Below are positions 9,370-17,571 of a stretch of 64,000 nucleotides of DNA, piece by piece (within the stretch, counting starts at the first letter, position 1; the number at the start of each line of letters is the position of its first letter). The position numbers and the translations under genes were made by a program. The stretch lies in NCBI RefSeq assembly GCF_030409945.1, contig NZ_JAUFQV010000012.1, positions 248,001-312,000 of the forward strand, in the 5' to 3' direction. Below the pieces are notes generated by a model. It ran no database searches. It saw only the letters and a program-made list of their open reading frames with translations, and had not been told where the DNA came from. The stretch comes from Vibrio tapetis subsp. quintayensis (GTDB lineage: Bacteria > Pseudomonadota > Gammaproteobacteria > Enterobacterales > Vibrionaceae).

Positions 9370-9381
9370 ATTAAGGAACTT

Positions 9382-11283
9382 ATGGTAGCAAGCGTTGGCG
9401 TTTTTGCACTCGCAGTATGTGTGATAAGCGCGTTAATGGTCGTTGTTGTTGGATTAACTACTTTCACATCTCGGCTACGTTGTAATCTGCACGTTGATGT
9501 CCCTGTGCATCTCGCATTCTTCTCGAGCCTAATCGCCATTTTGTTATTGGGTTACGCTTTCGTATCTAATGACTTTTCTCTCACGTATGTTTCCTCACAT
9601 TCCAACACACAATTGCCGATTTTCTTTCAGATTGCGGCTGTATGGGGTGGGCATGAAGGATCGCTGTTGTTTTGGTTAGTGACTTTATCGAGCTGGAACA
9701 GTGTCATCGCGCTACAAAGAAATCGCATTCCCAATGATTATAGAATTCGAGTTTTGATGATCATGGGCGCAATTATTACTACCTTTGCGCTGTTCATTCT
9801 CTTTGCGTCTAATCCATTTGCAACGAATGCGGTACTGCCCGTTGAGGGGCGGGATCTAAATCCTATGTTGCAAGATATCGGGTTAGTTCTTCACCCTCCG
9901 TTGTTGTATATCGGGTACGTGGGCTTCGCTGCCACGTTTGCATTTGCGTTTGCTGCCCTGCTAATGCCTCAAATTCCAGAGTATTGGTTCAAGCTATGCC
10001 GTGCTTGGAATGCGGTGGCTTGGGTATTTTTAACCTTAGGTATAGTGCTTGGCTCATGGTGGGCTTACAAGGAGTTAGGTTGGGGAGGCTGGTGGTTTTG
10101 GGACCCGGTAGAAAATGCCTCTTTATTACCTTGGCTGACGTCCACGGCATTGATGCACAGCTTGCAAGTAAGCCATGCTAAACAACAACTTAAAGGGTGG
10201 AGCTTTTCATTGGCCATCATTACTTTTTGTCTGAGCTTACTGGGTACTTTTGTGGTGCGTTCCGGGGTGCTCACGTCTGTTCATGCGTTCGCTGTTGACC
10301 CAACGAAAGGTTTATTGCTGCTCGCTATCTTGGCCATCTTATTATTTGGTGCGTTAACGGCTTTAATTCTACGCAGCGAAGAGATTGTCAGTAAAAGTAT
10401 TACGGCCTTTTTTTCTAAGGGGGGCGTTATTTTGCTCGTTTGTGGCATCTTAACGGTCGCGACCCTAGTTGTGTGGCTCGGTACTTTTTATCCAATGGTT
10501 TATCAGTTGCTTGGACTAGGAAACATTTCGGTAGGCGCCCCGTATTTCAATCAGATGATATTACCGCTGACATTCATTGGATTGTTACTCATGCTGGTGC
10601 CGGGAATCAAATCTGTACCAAGTGTTGCTATCAAGAGCACAATTTTAATTGTAGCGGCGTTACTCGTTGCATTATTGATATTTATCTATCCACTGTCTTT
10701 GTCGCCATTGCTCATTTTTGGCTCGTATCTGTGCATGGTGGTAGTCATTATTCACGCGTTACCGGCTAAGGTGACTGGATTATTCGGCTCAATCGCGATG
10801 AGGATTGCTCACATTGGTTTGGCCATTGCGATTTTTGGCGCATTAGGTAACGCACAACTTTCTTATGAAGTCAGTGATAAAATGTATCAAGGCAGTAAAG
10901 TGGAGTTTAGAGGTAGCCACATCACGTTTGATGATCGTACGCTCTTTATTGGGCCAAACTACACCTCTGAGCAAGTGCATTTTGTACTATCTCGAGACGA
11001 CCGTGTTCAGGCTAGGTTGCTCCCAGAGAAACGCCACTACCAAGTTAGAAACATGTTGATGAGTGAGCCTGCCATCTATTCAGACTGGCTGGGCGACGTT
11101 TACTTAACACTGGGTGAAAAGCTCGACAATCAAAGCTATGCGGTGCGTATTCAATATAAAGCTTTCATTCGTTGGATTTGGTTTGGCGGGTTGTTAAGTG
11201 CTTTTGCCGTGTCTCTTGCTCTTATCCCTAATAAAGTATTCAAAACAGAGAAACGTTATGTCGAAAAAAGTAAAGCTCAGTAG
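9382..11283 (+). CDS. nrfE: Haem lyase subunit NrfE (CcmF family)
   Basis: A CcmF-like polytopic membrane protein, 633 residues with about 14 hydrophobic segments, needed with NrfF for attaching haem to the unusual CWSCK site of NrfA. The signature tryptophan-rich WWD stretch WGGWWFWDPVENASLLPWL is near residue 235, and conserved His residues lie in LHPPLLYIGY and VHAF. CcmF itself is slightly longer (about 650), and the position in an nrf operon supports NrfE over CcmF. It overlaps the next gene by 26 bases. Confidence 0.92.
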   Translation: MVASVGVFALAVCVISALMVVVVGLTTFTSRLRCNLHVDVPVHLAFFSSLIAILLLGYAFVSNDFSLTYVSSHSNTQLPIFFQIAAVWGGHEGSLLFWLVTLSSWNSVIALQRNRIPNDYRIRVLMIMGAIITTFALFILFASNPFATNAVLPVEGRDLNPMLQDIGLVLHPPLLYIGYVGFAATFAFAFAALLMPQIPEYWFKLCRAWNAVAWVFLTLGIVLGSWWAYKELGWGGWWFWDPVENASLLPWLTSTALMHSLQVSHAKQQLKGWSFSLAIITFCLSLLGTFVVRSGVLTSVHAFAVDPTKGLLLLAILAILLFGALTALILRSEEIVSKSITAFFSKGGVILLVCGILTVATLVVWLGTFYPMVYQLLGLGNISVGAPYFNQMILPLTFIGLLLMLVPGIKSVPSVAIKSTILIVAALLVALLIFIYPLSLSPLLIFGSYLCMVVVIIHALPAKVTGLFGSIAMRIAHIGLAIAIFGALGNAQLSYEVSDKMYQGSKVEFRGSHITFDDRTLFIGPNYTSEQVHFVLSRDDRVQARLLPEKRHYQVRNMLMSEPAIYSDWLGDVYLTLGEKLDNQSYAVRIQYKAFIRWIWFGGLLSAFAVSLALIPNKVFKTEKRYVEKSKAQ

Positions 11284-11785
11284 TCTATTCGTTGTACTGG
11301 GTGGATTCATCGCTTTGTTGTTGTTTGGGCTGGTTTCCGAGCCCGATAAGTCTAATCAGGCCTTGATGGAACAAGCTTTTCCCACGTTCACGTTACCCCT
11401 ATTAGAGTCGGCTGAGATCAACGCGACTGAACAGGTATTCAAAGACAGCAAATGGACGCTGGTAAACGTGTGGGCGTCATGGTGCGTGGTTTGTGCAAAA
11501 GAACACGATTTCTTGAAACAGTTAGATGATCGTGGTTACTTTATTTTAGGGCTCAATTATCGCGACGATATTGCAAGTGCGGCTCAATACTTGCAAACTC
11601 ATGGCAATCCTTATGAAGTCACCTTGTTTGATCGTGATGCAGATTTAGCATTAAGATTGGGAGTGATAGGCACCCCTGAAACTATCTTGGTTGATCAATT
11701 CGGAATGGTAAGGCAGCGGCATCTTGGCGAGTTAACTGCGATGGTTTGGCAGAATAAATTTATGCCGATAATGGGAGCTCGCTAA
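11258..11785 (+). CDS. dsbE: Thioredoxin-like DsbE/CcmG family protein of the nrf cluster
   Basis: A membrane-anchored periplasmic thiol:disulphide reductase of about 175 residues that would keep apocytochrome haem-site cysteines reduced. It has an N-terminal anchor (LFVVLGGFIALLLFGLV), a thioredoxin active site ASWCVVCAKE near residue 77, the GTPETILVD cis-Pro loop and the CcmG-type ENYRD-like segment GLNYRDD. The ATG at 11258 was chosen because upstream in-frame codons lie deep inside nrfE. E. coli lacks this gene in nrf and has nrfG instead; Pasteurellaceae and vibrios carry a DsbE-like gene here (sometimes called nrfX). Probably specialised for NrfA maturation; that is inference from position. 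Confidence 0.88.
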   Translation: MSKKVKLSSLFVVLGGFIALLLFGLVSEPDKSNQALMEQAFPTFTLPLLESAEINATEQVFKDSKWTLVNVWASWCVVCAKEHDFLKQLDDRGYFILGLNYRDDIASAAQYLQTHGNPYEVTLFDRDADLALRLGVIGTPETILVDQFGMVRQRHLGELTAMVWQNKFMPIMGAR

Positions 11786-11786
11786 T

Positions 11787-12233
11787 ATGACAGCTCGCAA
11801 CTGTTATGTGTTCATCCTATCCTGTTTGTTGAGTGTTTATTCAGTGACGGCAATGGCGGAAGTCGCCTTGTTTTCAAAGGCTGAAACAGAAAAAATATCG
11901 AAAGTAGAGTTGTTTAAATTCGATACGCCGGAACAGCAAAAGCGAGCAATTGCATTGGCTAAAGAACTGCGTTGCCCACAATGTCAGAATCAGAACCTGG
12001 TCGAATCAAACTCACCCATTGCCCAGGATCTGCGGTTAAAAGTTTATCAAAAAGTTCAGCAAGGCCAGAGCGACGAAGAAATCAAAGCGGGAATGGTAAA
12101 GCAATTTGGAGAGTTCGTTTTATACCGTCCAGAGATTGGCAAGTCGACATTTATGTTATGGCTAATTCCACTGCTGGCGTTTGCATCATTCATTTATTAC
12201 GTATTTAGCTCAGTGCGTGCAAAAAAAGTGTGA
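11787..12233 (+). CDS. nrfF: Cytochrome c biogenesis protein NrfF (CcmH/NrfF family)
   Basis: A 148-residue CcmH-type thioredox protein of the haem lyase complex: signal peptide at 1-25, the redox motif LRCPQCQNQNLVESN near residue 62, the conserved IAQDLRLKVYQKVQQGQSD helix region, and a C-terminal membrane anchor (TFMLWLIPLLAFASFIYYVF). It is separated by one base from the dsbE stop. Last gene of the nrf cluster; no nrfG (TPR subunit) follows, which differs from E. coli nrfEFG. Confidence 0.92.
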   Translation: MTARNCYVFILSCLLSVYSVTAMAEVALFSKAETEKISKVELFKFDTPEQQKRAIALAKELRCPQCQNQNLVESNSPIAQDLRLKVYQKVQQGQSDEEIKAGMVKQFGEFVLYRPEIGKSTFMLWLIPLLAFASFIYYVFSSVRAKKV

Positions 12234-12351
12234 TGTGTCTCCATGTTAGAGTTCTAATTGCACAATAAAAAACGAATAAATGCTATGATCTTCGCAATGT
12301 AATGCCATCTAGTTCATTAATTGAGCTATAAACGGACGTAAGGTGTAGGCA

Positions 12352-12519
12352 GTGGAACCGGTAGTTACGCAGTTAAAAAAGGATTTTCAAGCTCGTATCT
12401 GGGCGATGCCTGCAAATAATGGGGCGAATTCAACGTTGTCTATCCTGACGAAAGAAGAACTAAATGAACTAGAAAATATCTGGGTTCAACTGGTTATGTG
12501 GCAAAAAGAGCAAGCATGA
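12352..12519 (+). CDS. Small hypothetical protein (55 aa)
   Basis: A GTG-started ORF of 55 codons with AAGG about ten bases upstream. The translation begins MEPVVTQLKKDFQARIW and ends IWVQLVMWQKEQA; it contains the helix-like LTKEELNELENIW. The codon use looks like that of real genes, and three Trp codons in 55 are unusual. I do not recognise the family. It sits between nrfF and ribA with 118 bases before it and a terminator-like hairpin 170 bases after it. It could be a conserved Vibrio small protein or a chance ORF. Confidence 0.5.
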   Translation: MEPVVTQLKKDFQARIWAMPANNGANSTLSILTKEELNELENIWVQLVMWQKEQA

Positions 12520-12692
12520 AGCTGCTCATCGACGTCTCGTTCTTCCCCATTGAATGTCGTCACCTCTCTATACCTGCTGAATGACTCGACGAGGTAGGTA
12601 TTGTTAGGTTATCGACAACTTAGCATTCGTAACTTCTTAGCTATTCGCAACCTAGCTATCTGTAATTAGACACCAGTAACTTAGTCGTCAGT

Positions 12693-12726
12693 AACCCTGC
12701 ACCTTTATGTGTGGGGTTTTTTATTG
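12693..12726 (+). terminator. Intrinsic terminator in the gap before ribA
   Basis: The stem AACCC-CAC / GTG-GGGTT with a six-base loop is followed by TTTTTTATT. It ends whatever transcript covers 12352-12692. The gap 12520-12964 otherwise holds no convincing ORF. Confidence 0.8.
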
Positions 12727-12793
12727 TCTAAAGGATGCCCACAAAGGGTTAAGCTGTTAATGGTAAGTACAGAATGTGCACTGGAATGACTAA

Positions 12794-12810
12794 TTGTTAT
12801 AATATAACAA
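12794..12810. promoter_or_regulatory. AT-rich inverted repeat upstream of ribA
   Basis: TTGTTAT-AAT-ATAACAA is a perfect 7-bp palindrome with a three-base spacer and contains a TATAAT -10-like core. It could be an operator overlapping a promoter for ribA, or both. Nothing in the sequence identifies the protein that would bind. Confidence 0.4.
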
Positions 12811-12838
12811 TAATGGTATAAATATTATCATCATCGTG

Positions 12839-12877
12839 GTTGAATCTGAAGTGGGGAACCCCCATTTACAATTCAAC
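12839..12877 (+). ncRNA. Nested hairpin in the ribA 5' leader
   Basis: An outer perfect 7-bp stem (GTTGAAT / ATTCAAC) encloses an inner 5-bp stem (TGGGG / CCCCA) with a three-base loop. It lies 88 bases before the ribA ATG and just downstream of the palindromic -10-like sequence, so it would be in the 5' untranslated region. It lacks the conserved FMN-riboswitch segments, so it is not that element. Confidence 0.4.
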
Positions 12878-12964
12878 TTCTCTTTACGTGTTTCTGATAG
12901 ACAAAAGATACAGATACGGGTGAAGAGCTAAAGTCACAAATAATAGAATAAGTTGGGAAATGTT

Positions 12965-13561
12965 ATGGCGGAAGTTCGTGCCAGAGTTAGCTTAAAAGTC
13001 GGCCTCAAGAGCCATATAGACGCAGAAATCCTTTCGTTTCGTGGTTTAGAAACTGAAAAGGAACACGTCGCTTTAATATTTAAATCTGCTGATCAGCAGG
13101 CGCATACTCCATTGGTACGGATGCACTCAGAGTGTTTGACCGGAGACGTATTCCATTCATCGCGATGTGACTGTGGTGAACAATTAGACGAAACTTTAGA
13201 AAAGATGGGTGATAACGGCGGAATCATCCTGTATTTGCGTCAGGAAGGGCGAGGTATTGGTTTATACAATAAAATTGATGCCTACAAACTTCAAAGCGAA
13301 GGCATGAATACGTACGAGGCGAACAACCATCTTGGCTTTGGCGATGACTTGCGTGATTTTAAAGAAGCAGCACAAATGCTGCTAGCGCTTGGTATAAAAA
13401 AGATTCGTTTGGTTACCAATAACCCTAAGAAGATCAAAGATCTAACGGATTACGGTATCGAGATTGAAGAGGTGGTCAATACCGAGGCTCATATCAAGAA
13501 CGGGAACGAAGGCTATCTAAAAGCGAAAGTTTCCCACGGTAAGCATAAGCTCGACATCTGA
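12965..13561 (+). CDS. ribA: GTP cyclohydrolase II
   Basis: Opens the imidazole ring of GTP in the first step of riboflavin synthesis. The protein has 198 residues from the ATG at 12965 (E. coli 196); an upstream in-frame TTG is rejected because GGGAA is spaced for the ATG. The zinc-binding cysteines are seen in [18 protein letters not shown] near residues 54-67, followed by the GTP-site segment [11 protein letters not shown] and VTNNPKK. Stand-alone RibA without a RibB domain. It is followed by its own terminator at 13619 and is probably monocistronic. Confidence 0.96.
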   Translation: MAEVRARVSLKVGLKSHIDAEILSFRGLETEKEHVALIFKSADQQAHTPLVRMHSECLTGDVFHSSRCDCGEQLDETLEKMGDNGGIILYLRQEGRGIGLYNKIDAYKLQSEGMNTYEANNHLGFGDDLRDFKEAAQMLLALGIKKIRLVTNNPKKIKDLTDYGIEIEEVVNTEAHIKNGNEGYLKAKVSHGKHKLDI

Positions 13562-13618
13562 CTGGTGTAAACCACCATTGAGTGCTTGATAAGTATCTTG
13601 ATGCATAATCAACAGATA

Positions 13619-13642
13619 AGCCTCACGTATGTGGGGCTTTTT
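13619..13642 (+). terminator. Intrinsic terminator after ribA
   Basis: The stem AGCCTCAC / GTGGGGCT (one G-T pair) with a GTAT loop is followed by TTTTTG. Confidence 0.85.
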
Positions 13643-13690
13643 GTTATTTGAAGCTTGAATATAAGCAATAAAAATGTATCATTCTGTTAC

Positions 13691-13709
13691 GAATAATAAT
13701 GATAATAGT
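13691..13709. promoter_or_regulatory. Fur-box-like sequence upstream of the imelysin operon
   Basis: GAATAATAATGATAATAGT contains two adjacent direct Fur hexamers (AATAAT, GATAAT) of the repeating GATAAT unit, 35-53 bases before the start codon of the first imelysin gene. The third, inverted hexamer is poorly conserved. Iron regulation would fit the predicted function of the downstream genes. Confidence 0.55.
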
Positions 13710-13743
13710 TCTTACTACTTATTTGCTCAACAAGGATGATTTA

Positions 13744-15003
13744 ATGATCACTAAACAAGCTACTACTCAATTAATGGTAGTTTCACTTCTTGGTTTATCG
13801 GGTAGCGCTTTTGCCGCAGTTACTCAATCTCAAGTTGTTAAACATTACGCAGACGTTGCTCATGCGACTTATGCGGACGCAACAACGACTGCGAAAGCAC
13901 TCGACAAATCAATCGACCAACTATTGGCAGCACCATCTGAGTCGACACTTCTTTCTGCTCGTGAAGCTTGGTTGAACGCTCGTGTACCTTACCAACAAAG
14001 TGAAGTGTTCCGTTTTGGTAACGCAATCGTTGATGATTGGGAAGGGCAACTGAATGCATGGCCACTGGACGAAGGTCTGATCGATTACGTATCTACGGAT
14101 TACCAGTACGAGTTAGGTAACGAAGGTGCGCAAGCGAACATCGTTGCGAATGAAGAAGTTCGAGTGGGTGCTAGCGTACTTGATACTAAAAAGATTACGC
14201 CTGCTCTCATTGCGGATCTCAATGAAGTGGGTGGTTCTGAAGCGAACGTGGCTTCCGGCTATCATGCGATTGAATTTTTACTTTGGGGCCAAGATTTAAA
14301 CGGCGCTAACGCTGGAGCTGGTAATCGTCAACACACAGACTTTGCAATGGGTAGTGCATGTACTAATGGCAACTGCGACCGTCGTGGCGAATTCTTAAAA
14401 GCGGCATCTCAACTGCTTATCGAAGATCTAGAATGGATGGAAAAGCAGTGGGCGAGCAATCAAAAAGGCAACTACCGTCAAAAATTGTTATCTGAGTCGA
14501 GTGAAACAGGCCTTCGTAAGATGTTGTTTGGCATGGGTTCACTATCACTAGGTGAGCTTGCGGGCGAGCGTATGAAAGTCGCTCTAGAGGCAAACTCTAC
14601 TGAAGATGAACACGATTGCTTCTCTGATAACACTCACAACTCCCATTACTACAATGAGCAAGGTATCTACAACGTATTTACTGGCTTATACATGCGTCAA
14701 AATGGTCAATTGTTATCTGGTCCAAGCATCTACGACCTTGTCGCACAGCAAGACAAGCAAGCGGCGAAGAAAATTCAAAAAGATTTCGATATTGCACGCA
14801 CGCAAGTGAAGCAACTTGTCATTTCTGCTGAGAAAAACGACCAGCACTTCGATCAGTTAATTGCTACGGGTAATACACAAGGCAACGCACTGGTTAACGA
14901 CACTATCATGGCGTTGGTAGTACAAACGGCTGCAATTGAGCGAGCAGCTAAGATCATTGGTATCGAAAGTCTTAACCCTGATACCGCCGATCACGAGTTT
15001 TAA
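13744..15003 (+). CDS. Imelysin-family iron-regulated periplasmic protein (IrpA-like)
   Basis: A 419-residue secreted protein of the imelysin/IrpA family, thought to act in iron uptake at the cell envelope; the exact biochemistry is unsettled and the old peptidase label is doubtful. The ATG at 13744 has AAGGATG upstream; an upstream in-frame start would spoil the signal peptide, which reads as MVVSLLGLSGSAFA with cleavage at AFA-AV. The family motif GxHxxE is present as GYHAIEFLLWG near residue 180, with LNARVPYQQSEVFRFGN near 80. Leads a cluster with a dihaem oxidoreductase, a second imelysin and a DUF1513 protein; a terminator follows directly, so it is likely made in excess over the rest. 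Confidence 0.88.
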   Translation: MITKQATTQLMVVSLLGLSGSAFAAVTQSQVVKHYADVAHATYADATTTAKALDKSIDQLLAAPSESTLLSAREAWLNARVPYQQSEVFRFGNAIVDDWEGQLNAWPLDEGLIDYVSTDYQYELGNEGAQANIVANEEVRVGASVLDTKKITPALIADLNEVGGSEANVASGYHAIEFLLWGQDLNGANAGAGNRQHTDFAMGSACTNGNCDRRGEFLKAASQLLIEDLEWMEKQWASNQKGNYRQKLLSESSETGLRKMLFGMGSLSLGELAGERMKVALEANSTEDEHDCFSDNTHNSHYYNEQGIYNVFTGLYMRQNGQLLSGPSIYDLVAQQDKQAAKKIQKDFDIARTQVKQLVISAEKNDQHFDQLIATGNTQGNALVNDTIMALVVQTAAIERAAKIIGIESLNPDTADHEF

Positions 15004-15020
15004 TTTAGAAGCAGTAGTAT

Positions 15021-15049
15021 AGGGCTCACGCGTAGTGGGCCCTTTTTTT
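15021..15049 (+). terminator. Internal terminator between the first imelysin gene and the dihaem oxidoreductase gene
   Basis: The stem AGGGCTCAC / GTGGGCCCT (one G-T pair), loop GCGTA, is followed by seven T. It ends only 16 bases before the next start codon, so it probably works as a partial terminator inside the operon. Confidence 0.8.
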
Positions 15050-15065
15050 CTATTAAGGACGTTCA

Positions 15066-16451
15066 ATGACATTTCGTTTATTTACACTGGGATTAATAAC
15101 GATACTTTCCACCTCTAGTTACGCGTATGAAAAGAAATCTGGCGGCGACACAACAACAAATAAACAAGGCCCCAATGCTCTTTCATTACCCGCAACTAAC
15201 TTACCTATGGCTTCTCGGCTTGATTTTAGTGTCGGTAATAGCTTCTTTCGTAACCCTTGGGTTCAAGCTCCAGCGTCAACCGATGCCCGTGACGGGTTAG
15301 GGCCATTATTTAATACCAATGGTTGCCAAAACTGTCACATCAAAGATGGTCGAGGTCATCCTCCTGAGCCAAACGATATCCACGCTGTTTCTATGTTGGT
15401 TCGTTTAAGTATTCCTGCGACGACTAAAGCCCAACAAATGGCGGTGATTCGTGGTGGCGTAATACCCGAGCCGACTTATGGCGGACAACTTCAAGATTTC
15501 TCATTACCAGACGCTCAACCAGAAGGCAAAGTGGTCATCGAGTACGATGAGAAAGTCGTACATTTTAGTGATGGTGAAAAAGTGGTTTTGCGTAAGCCGA
15601 CAGTCTCGATTACGAATTTAGCCTATGGACCAATGGATCCAAATGCTTTGCTTTCAGCTCGTGTTGCCCCTCCGATGATCGGCTTAGGCTTACTTGAAGC
15701 CATTCCTGAAGAAACGATTCTAGCTATGTCGGATGTTAACGACAGTAATAATGATGGAATATCAGGCAAAGCTAACCGAGTTTTAGATGTAAAAACGAAC
15801 ACCTTGGAACTAGGTCGATTTGGTTGGAAAGCAGGGCAACCGAACCTGATGCAACAAAATGCCGCCGCATTTAATGGTGATCTTGGTTTAACCAGTGATC
15901 TTTTCCCGAACGAGAATTGCACTGATGCTCAAGATATCTGTAAAAAGTTGCCGAACGGCGGACAACCTGAAGTGAGTCAAAAGATTCTCGACTTTGTCGA
16001 ATTCTATTCTCAACATTTGGCGGTGCCGAAACGCAGAAACATGACGTCACCAGAAGTAGTGCGTGGCCAAGCCCTGTTTGCTCAATCCGGCTGTCAGTCT
16101 TGTCATGCCGTCAATATAAAAACGGGCGTGGTGCCAGAGACTCCGGCACTCTCAGAGCAAGTTATCCACCCTTATAGTGATATGTTATTGCACGACATGG
16201 GAGAGGGGCTTGCGGATAACCGACCAGAGTACCTGGCAAACGGCCAAGAATGGCGAACGCCGCCACTTTGGGGGATTGGCTATACTCAGGAGGTCAATAA
16301 TCACACCTATTTCTTACATGATGGCCGTGCTCGTAACTTGATGGAAGCGGTATTGTGGCATGGTGGTGAGGCGAAAAATGCGCAACAGCAGGTGTTAAGT
16401 ATGTCTAAATCCGATCGTGATGCGCTTATCGCATTTTTAAATTCATTATAA
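15066..16451 (+). CDS. Dihaem oxidoreductase (DUF1111 / DHOR family, thiol oxidoreductase-like)
   Basis: A secreted c-type cytochrome of 461 residues, distantly related to dihaem cytochrome c peroxidases. It has a signal peptide at 1-20 (LGLITILSTSSYA), a first haem site CQNCHIKDGRGHPP near residue 93, and a second CQSCHAVN near residue 347. The C-terminal RTPPLWGIGYT and HDGRARNLMEAVLWHGG segments are typical of this family and of the MauG/peroxidase superfamily. The ATG at 15066 has AAGGA upstream. Family members travel with imelysin genes, and a redox role in iron handling has been proposed; the substrate is unknown. Confidence 0.88.
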   Translation: MTFRLFTLGLITILSTSSYAYEKKSGGDTTTNKQGPNALSLPATNLPMASRLDFSVGNSFFRNPWVQAPASTDARDGLGPLFNTNGCQNCHIKDGRGHPPEPNDIHAVSMLVRLSIPATTKAQQMAVIRGGVIPEPTYGGQLQDFSLPDAQPEGKVVIEYDEKVVHFSDGEKVVLRKPTVSITNLAYGPMDPNALLSARVAPPMIGLGLLEAIPEETILAMSDVNDSNNDGISGKANRVLDVKTNTLELGRFGWKAGQPNLMQQNAAAFNGDLGLTSDLFPNENCTDAQDICKKLPNGGQPEVSQKILDFVEFYSQHLAVPKRRNMTSPEVVRGQALFAQSGCQSCHAVNIKTGVVPETPALSEQVIHPYSDMLLHDMGEGLADNRPEYLANGQEWRTPPLWGIGYTQEVNNHTYFLHDGRARNLMEAVLWHGGEAKNAQQQVLSMSKSDRDALIAFLNSL

Positions 16452-16461
16452 GGTGAATCTA

Positions 16462-17571
16462 ATGACTAAACGAACCGCCGCTTCCGTGATTATATTTGAA
16501 CGCGTAACGCCTTTAAAGGCGAGCGCCTTAACGATGTTGGCTACGCTATTGATTGGCTGCCAGTCAACAGCATCGACTGGCACTGTAAGTGATACCAATG
16601 AATCACAGGAACCTTTGAGCTTGCTCTCGAGTTCAGCCCACTTGAGTCAGGATGTTTATCGTCTTCAATGGGCGTCAGCCAAGCGTTTTGAACAACAATC
16701 CTCTCTGCTTGCCGATAGTTTTAATCAATATTGTCGAAACGATAATAAATCTTTGGATGATGTGAAACATCAATGGTCGGCAACCATGCAAGCTTGGATG
16801 GCGCTTCAAGGTCAGCAGCGTGGGCCTCAATCTGCGTTGGATCTGAGTTGGAATATACAGTTCTGGCCTGATAAGAAAAACACTACAGGGAGAAAAATGC
16901 AGGCACTTGCCAAGCACAGCTCAGACCTAACAGCGCAAGATGTACTTAAAGAAAGCGTTACTGTGCAAGGGCTCGGGGCGATAGAATGGTTATTGTATGA
17001 TAGCAAGTCTCCGTTGTTATCGGATAAACCATCAGGGTGTCAGTTAGGTGAACCAATTAGCCAAGCCTTGCAATATCATGGGCAACAAGTAAGCCAAGCT
17101 TGGCAGACTAACCCGTGGACTGAATTAGATGAAAAGCATTGGCGCAGTGAATATGTCAGCTTATTGTCGAATCAGATCGAATACAGTATGCAGAAATTAA
17201 GTCGACCGCTTGCCAAAATAGGCCAACCACGAGCGTATTTTTCTGAATCATGGCGCTCTGGAACATCACTTGCCAACTTAGGCAGCAATGTTGATGCGAT
17301 GGATAAAATCTATCACCAAGGTGGCTTAGACTCTTTATTACGCGAGCGAGGACGAACGGATCTTGCGGATAGCCTGAGCCGAAATTTCACGCACCTTAAA
17401 CATGAATGGCCTAGAGATGGCAATATGTTTCAGACCATTGGAACCAAAGCGGGTTATCAACAAGCCTTGATGTTATTGAATCAGCTTGAGCTATTAGACA
17501 TATTGATCCGCGACGATGTGGCTTTAGAACTCGGCATTGTAGTGGGGTTTAATGCAACCGATGGTGACTGA
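16462..17571 (+). CDS. Imelysin-family lipoprotein
   Basis: A 369-residue putative lipoprotein: the lipobox LIGC is preceded by a hydrophobic stretch (ALTMLATLLIGC, Cys near residue 33) and followed by a Ser/Thr-rich linker. The imelysin-like fold is suggested by WMALQGQQRGP and VQGLGAIEWLLYD. In the last segment the GxHxxE motif of the first imelysin is replaced by GLGAIE, so the His is missing, as in one branch of the family. The ATG at 16462 is preferred over the GTG at 16453 because AAGG sits at the right distance. The gene begins 10 bases after the dihaem gene and overlaps the following gene by 20 bases. Confidence 0.82.
   Translation: MTKRTAASVIIFERVTPLKASALTMLATLLIGCQSTASTGTVSDTNESQEPLSLLSSSAHLSQDVYRLQWASAKRFEQQSSLLADSFNQYCRNDNKSLDDVKHQWSATMQAWMALQGQQRGPQSALDLSWNIQFWPDKKNTTGRKMQALAKHSSDLTAQDVLKESVTVQGLGAIEWLLYDSKSPLLSDKPSGCQLGEPISQALQYHGQQVSQAWQTNPWTELDEKHWRSEYVSLLSNQIEYSMQKLSRPLAKIGQPRAYFSESWRSGTSLANLGSNVDAMDKIYHQGGLDSLLRERGRTDLADSLSRNFTHLKHEWPRDGNMFQTIGTKAGYQQALMLLNQLELLDILIRDDVALELGIVVGFNATDGD

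Noticed and set aside
12839..12877. FMN riboswitch before ribA
   Set aside because: The conserved FMN-riboswitch segments (GGTGAAATTCC and similar) are absent; only a simple nested hairpin is present.
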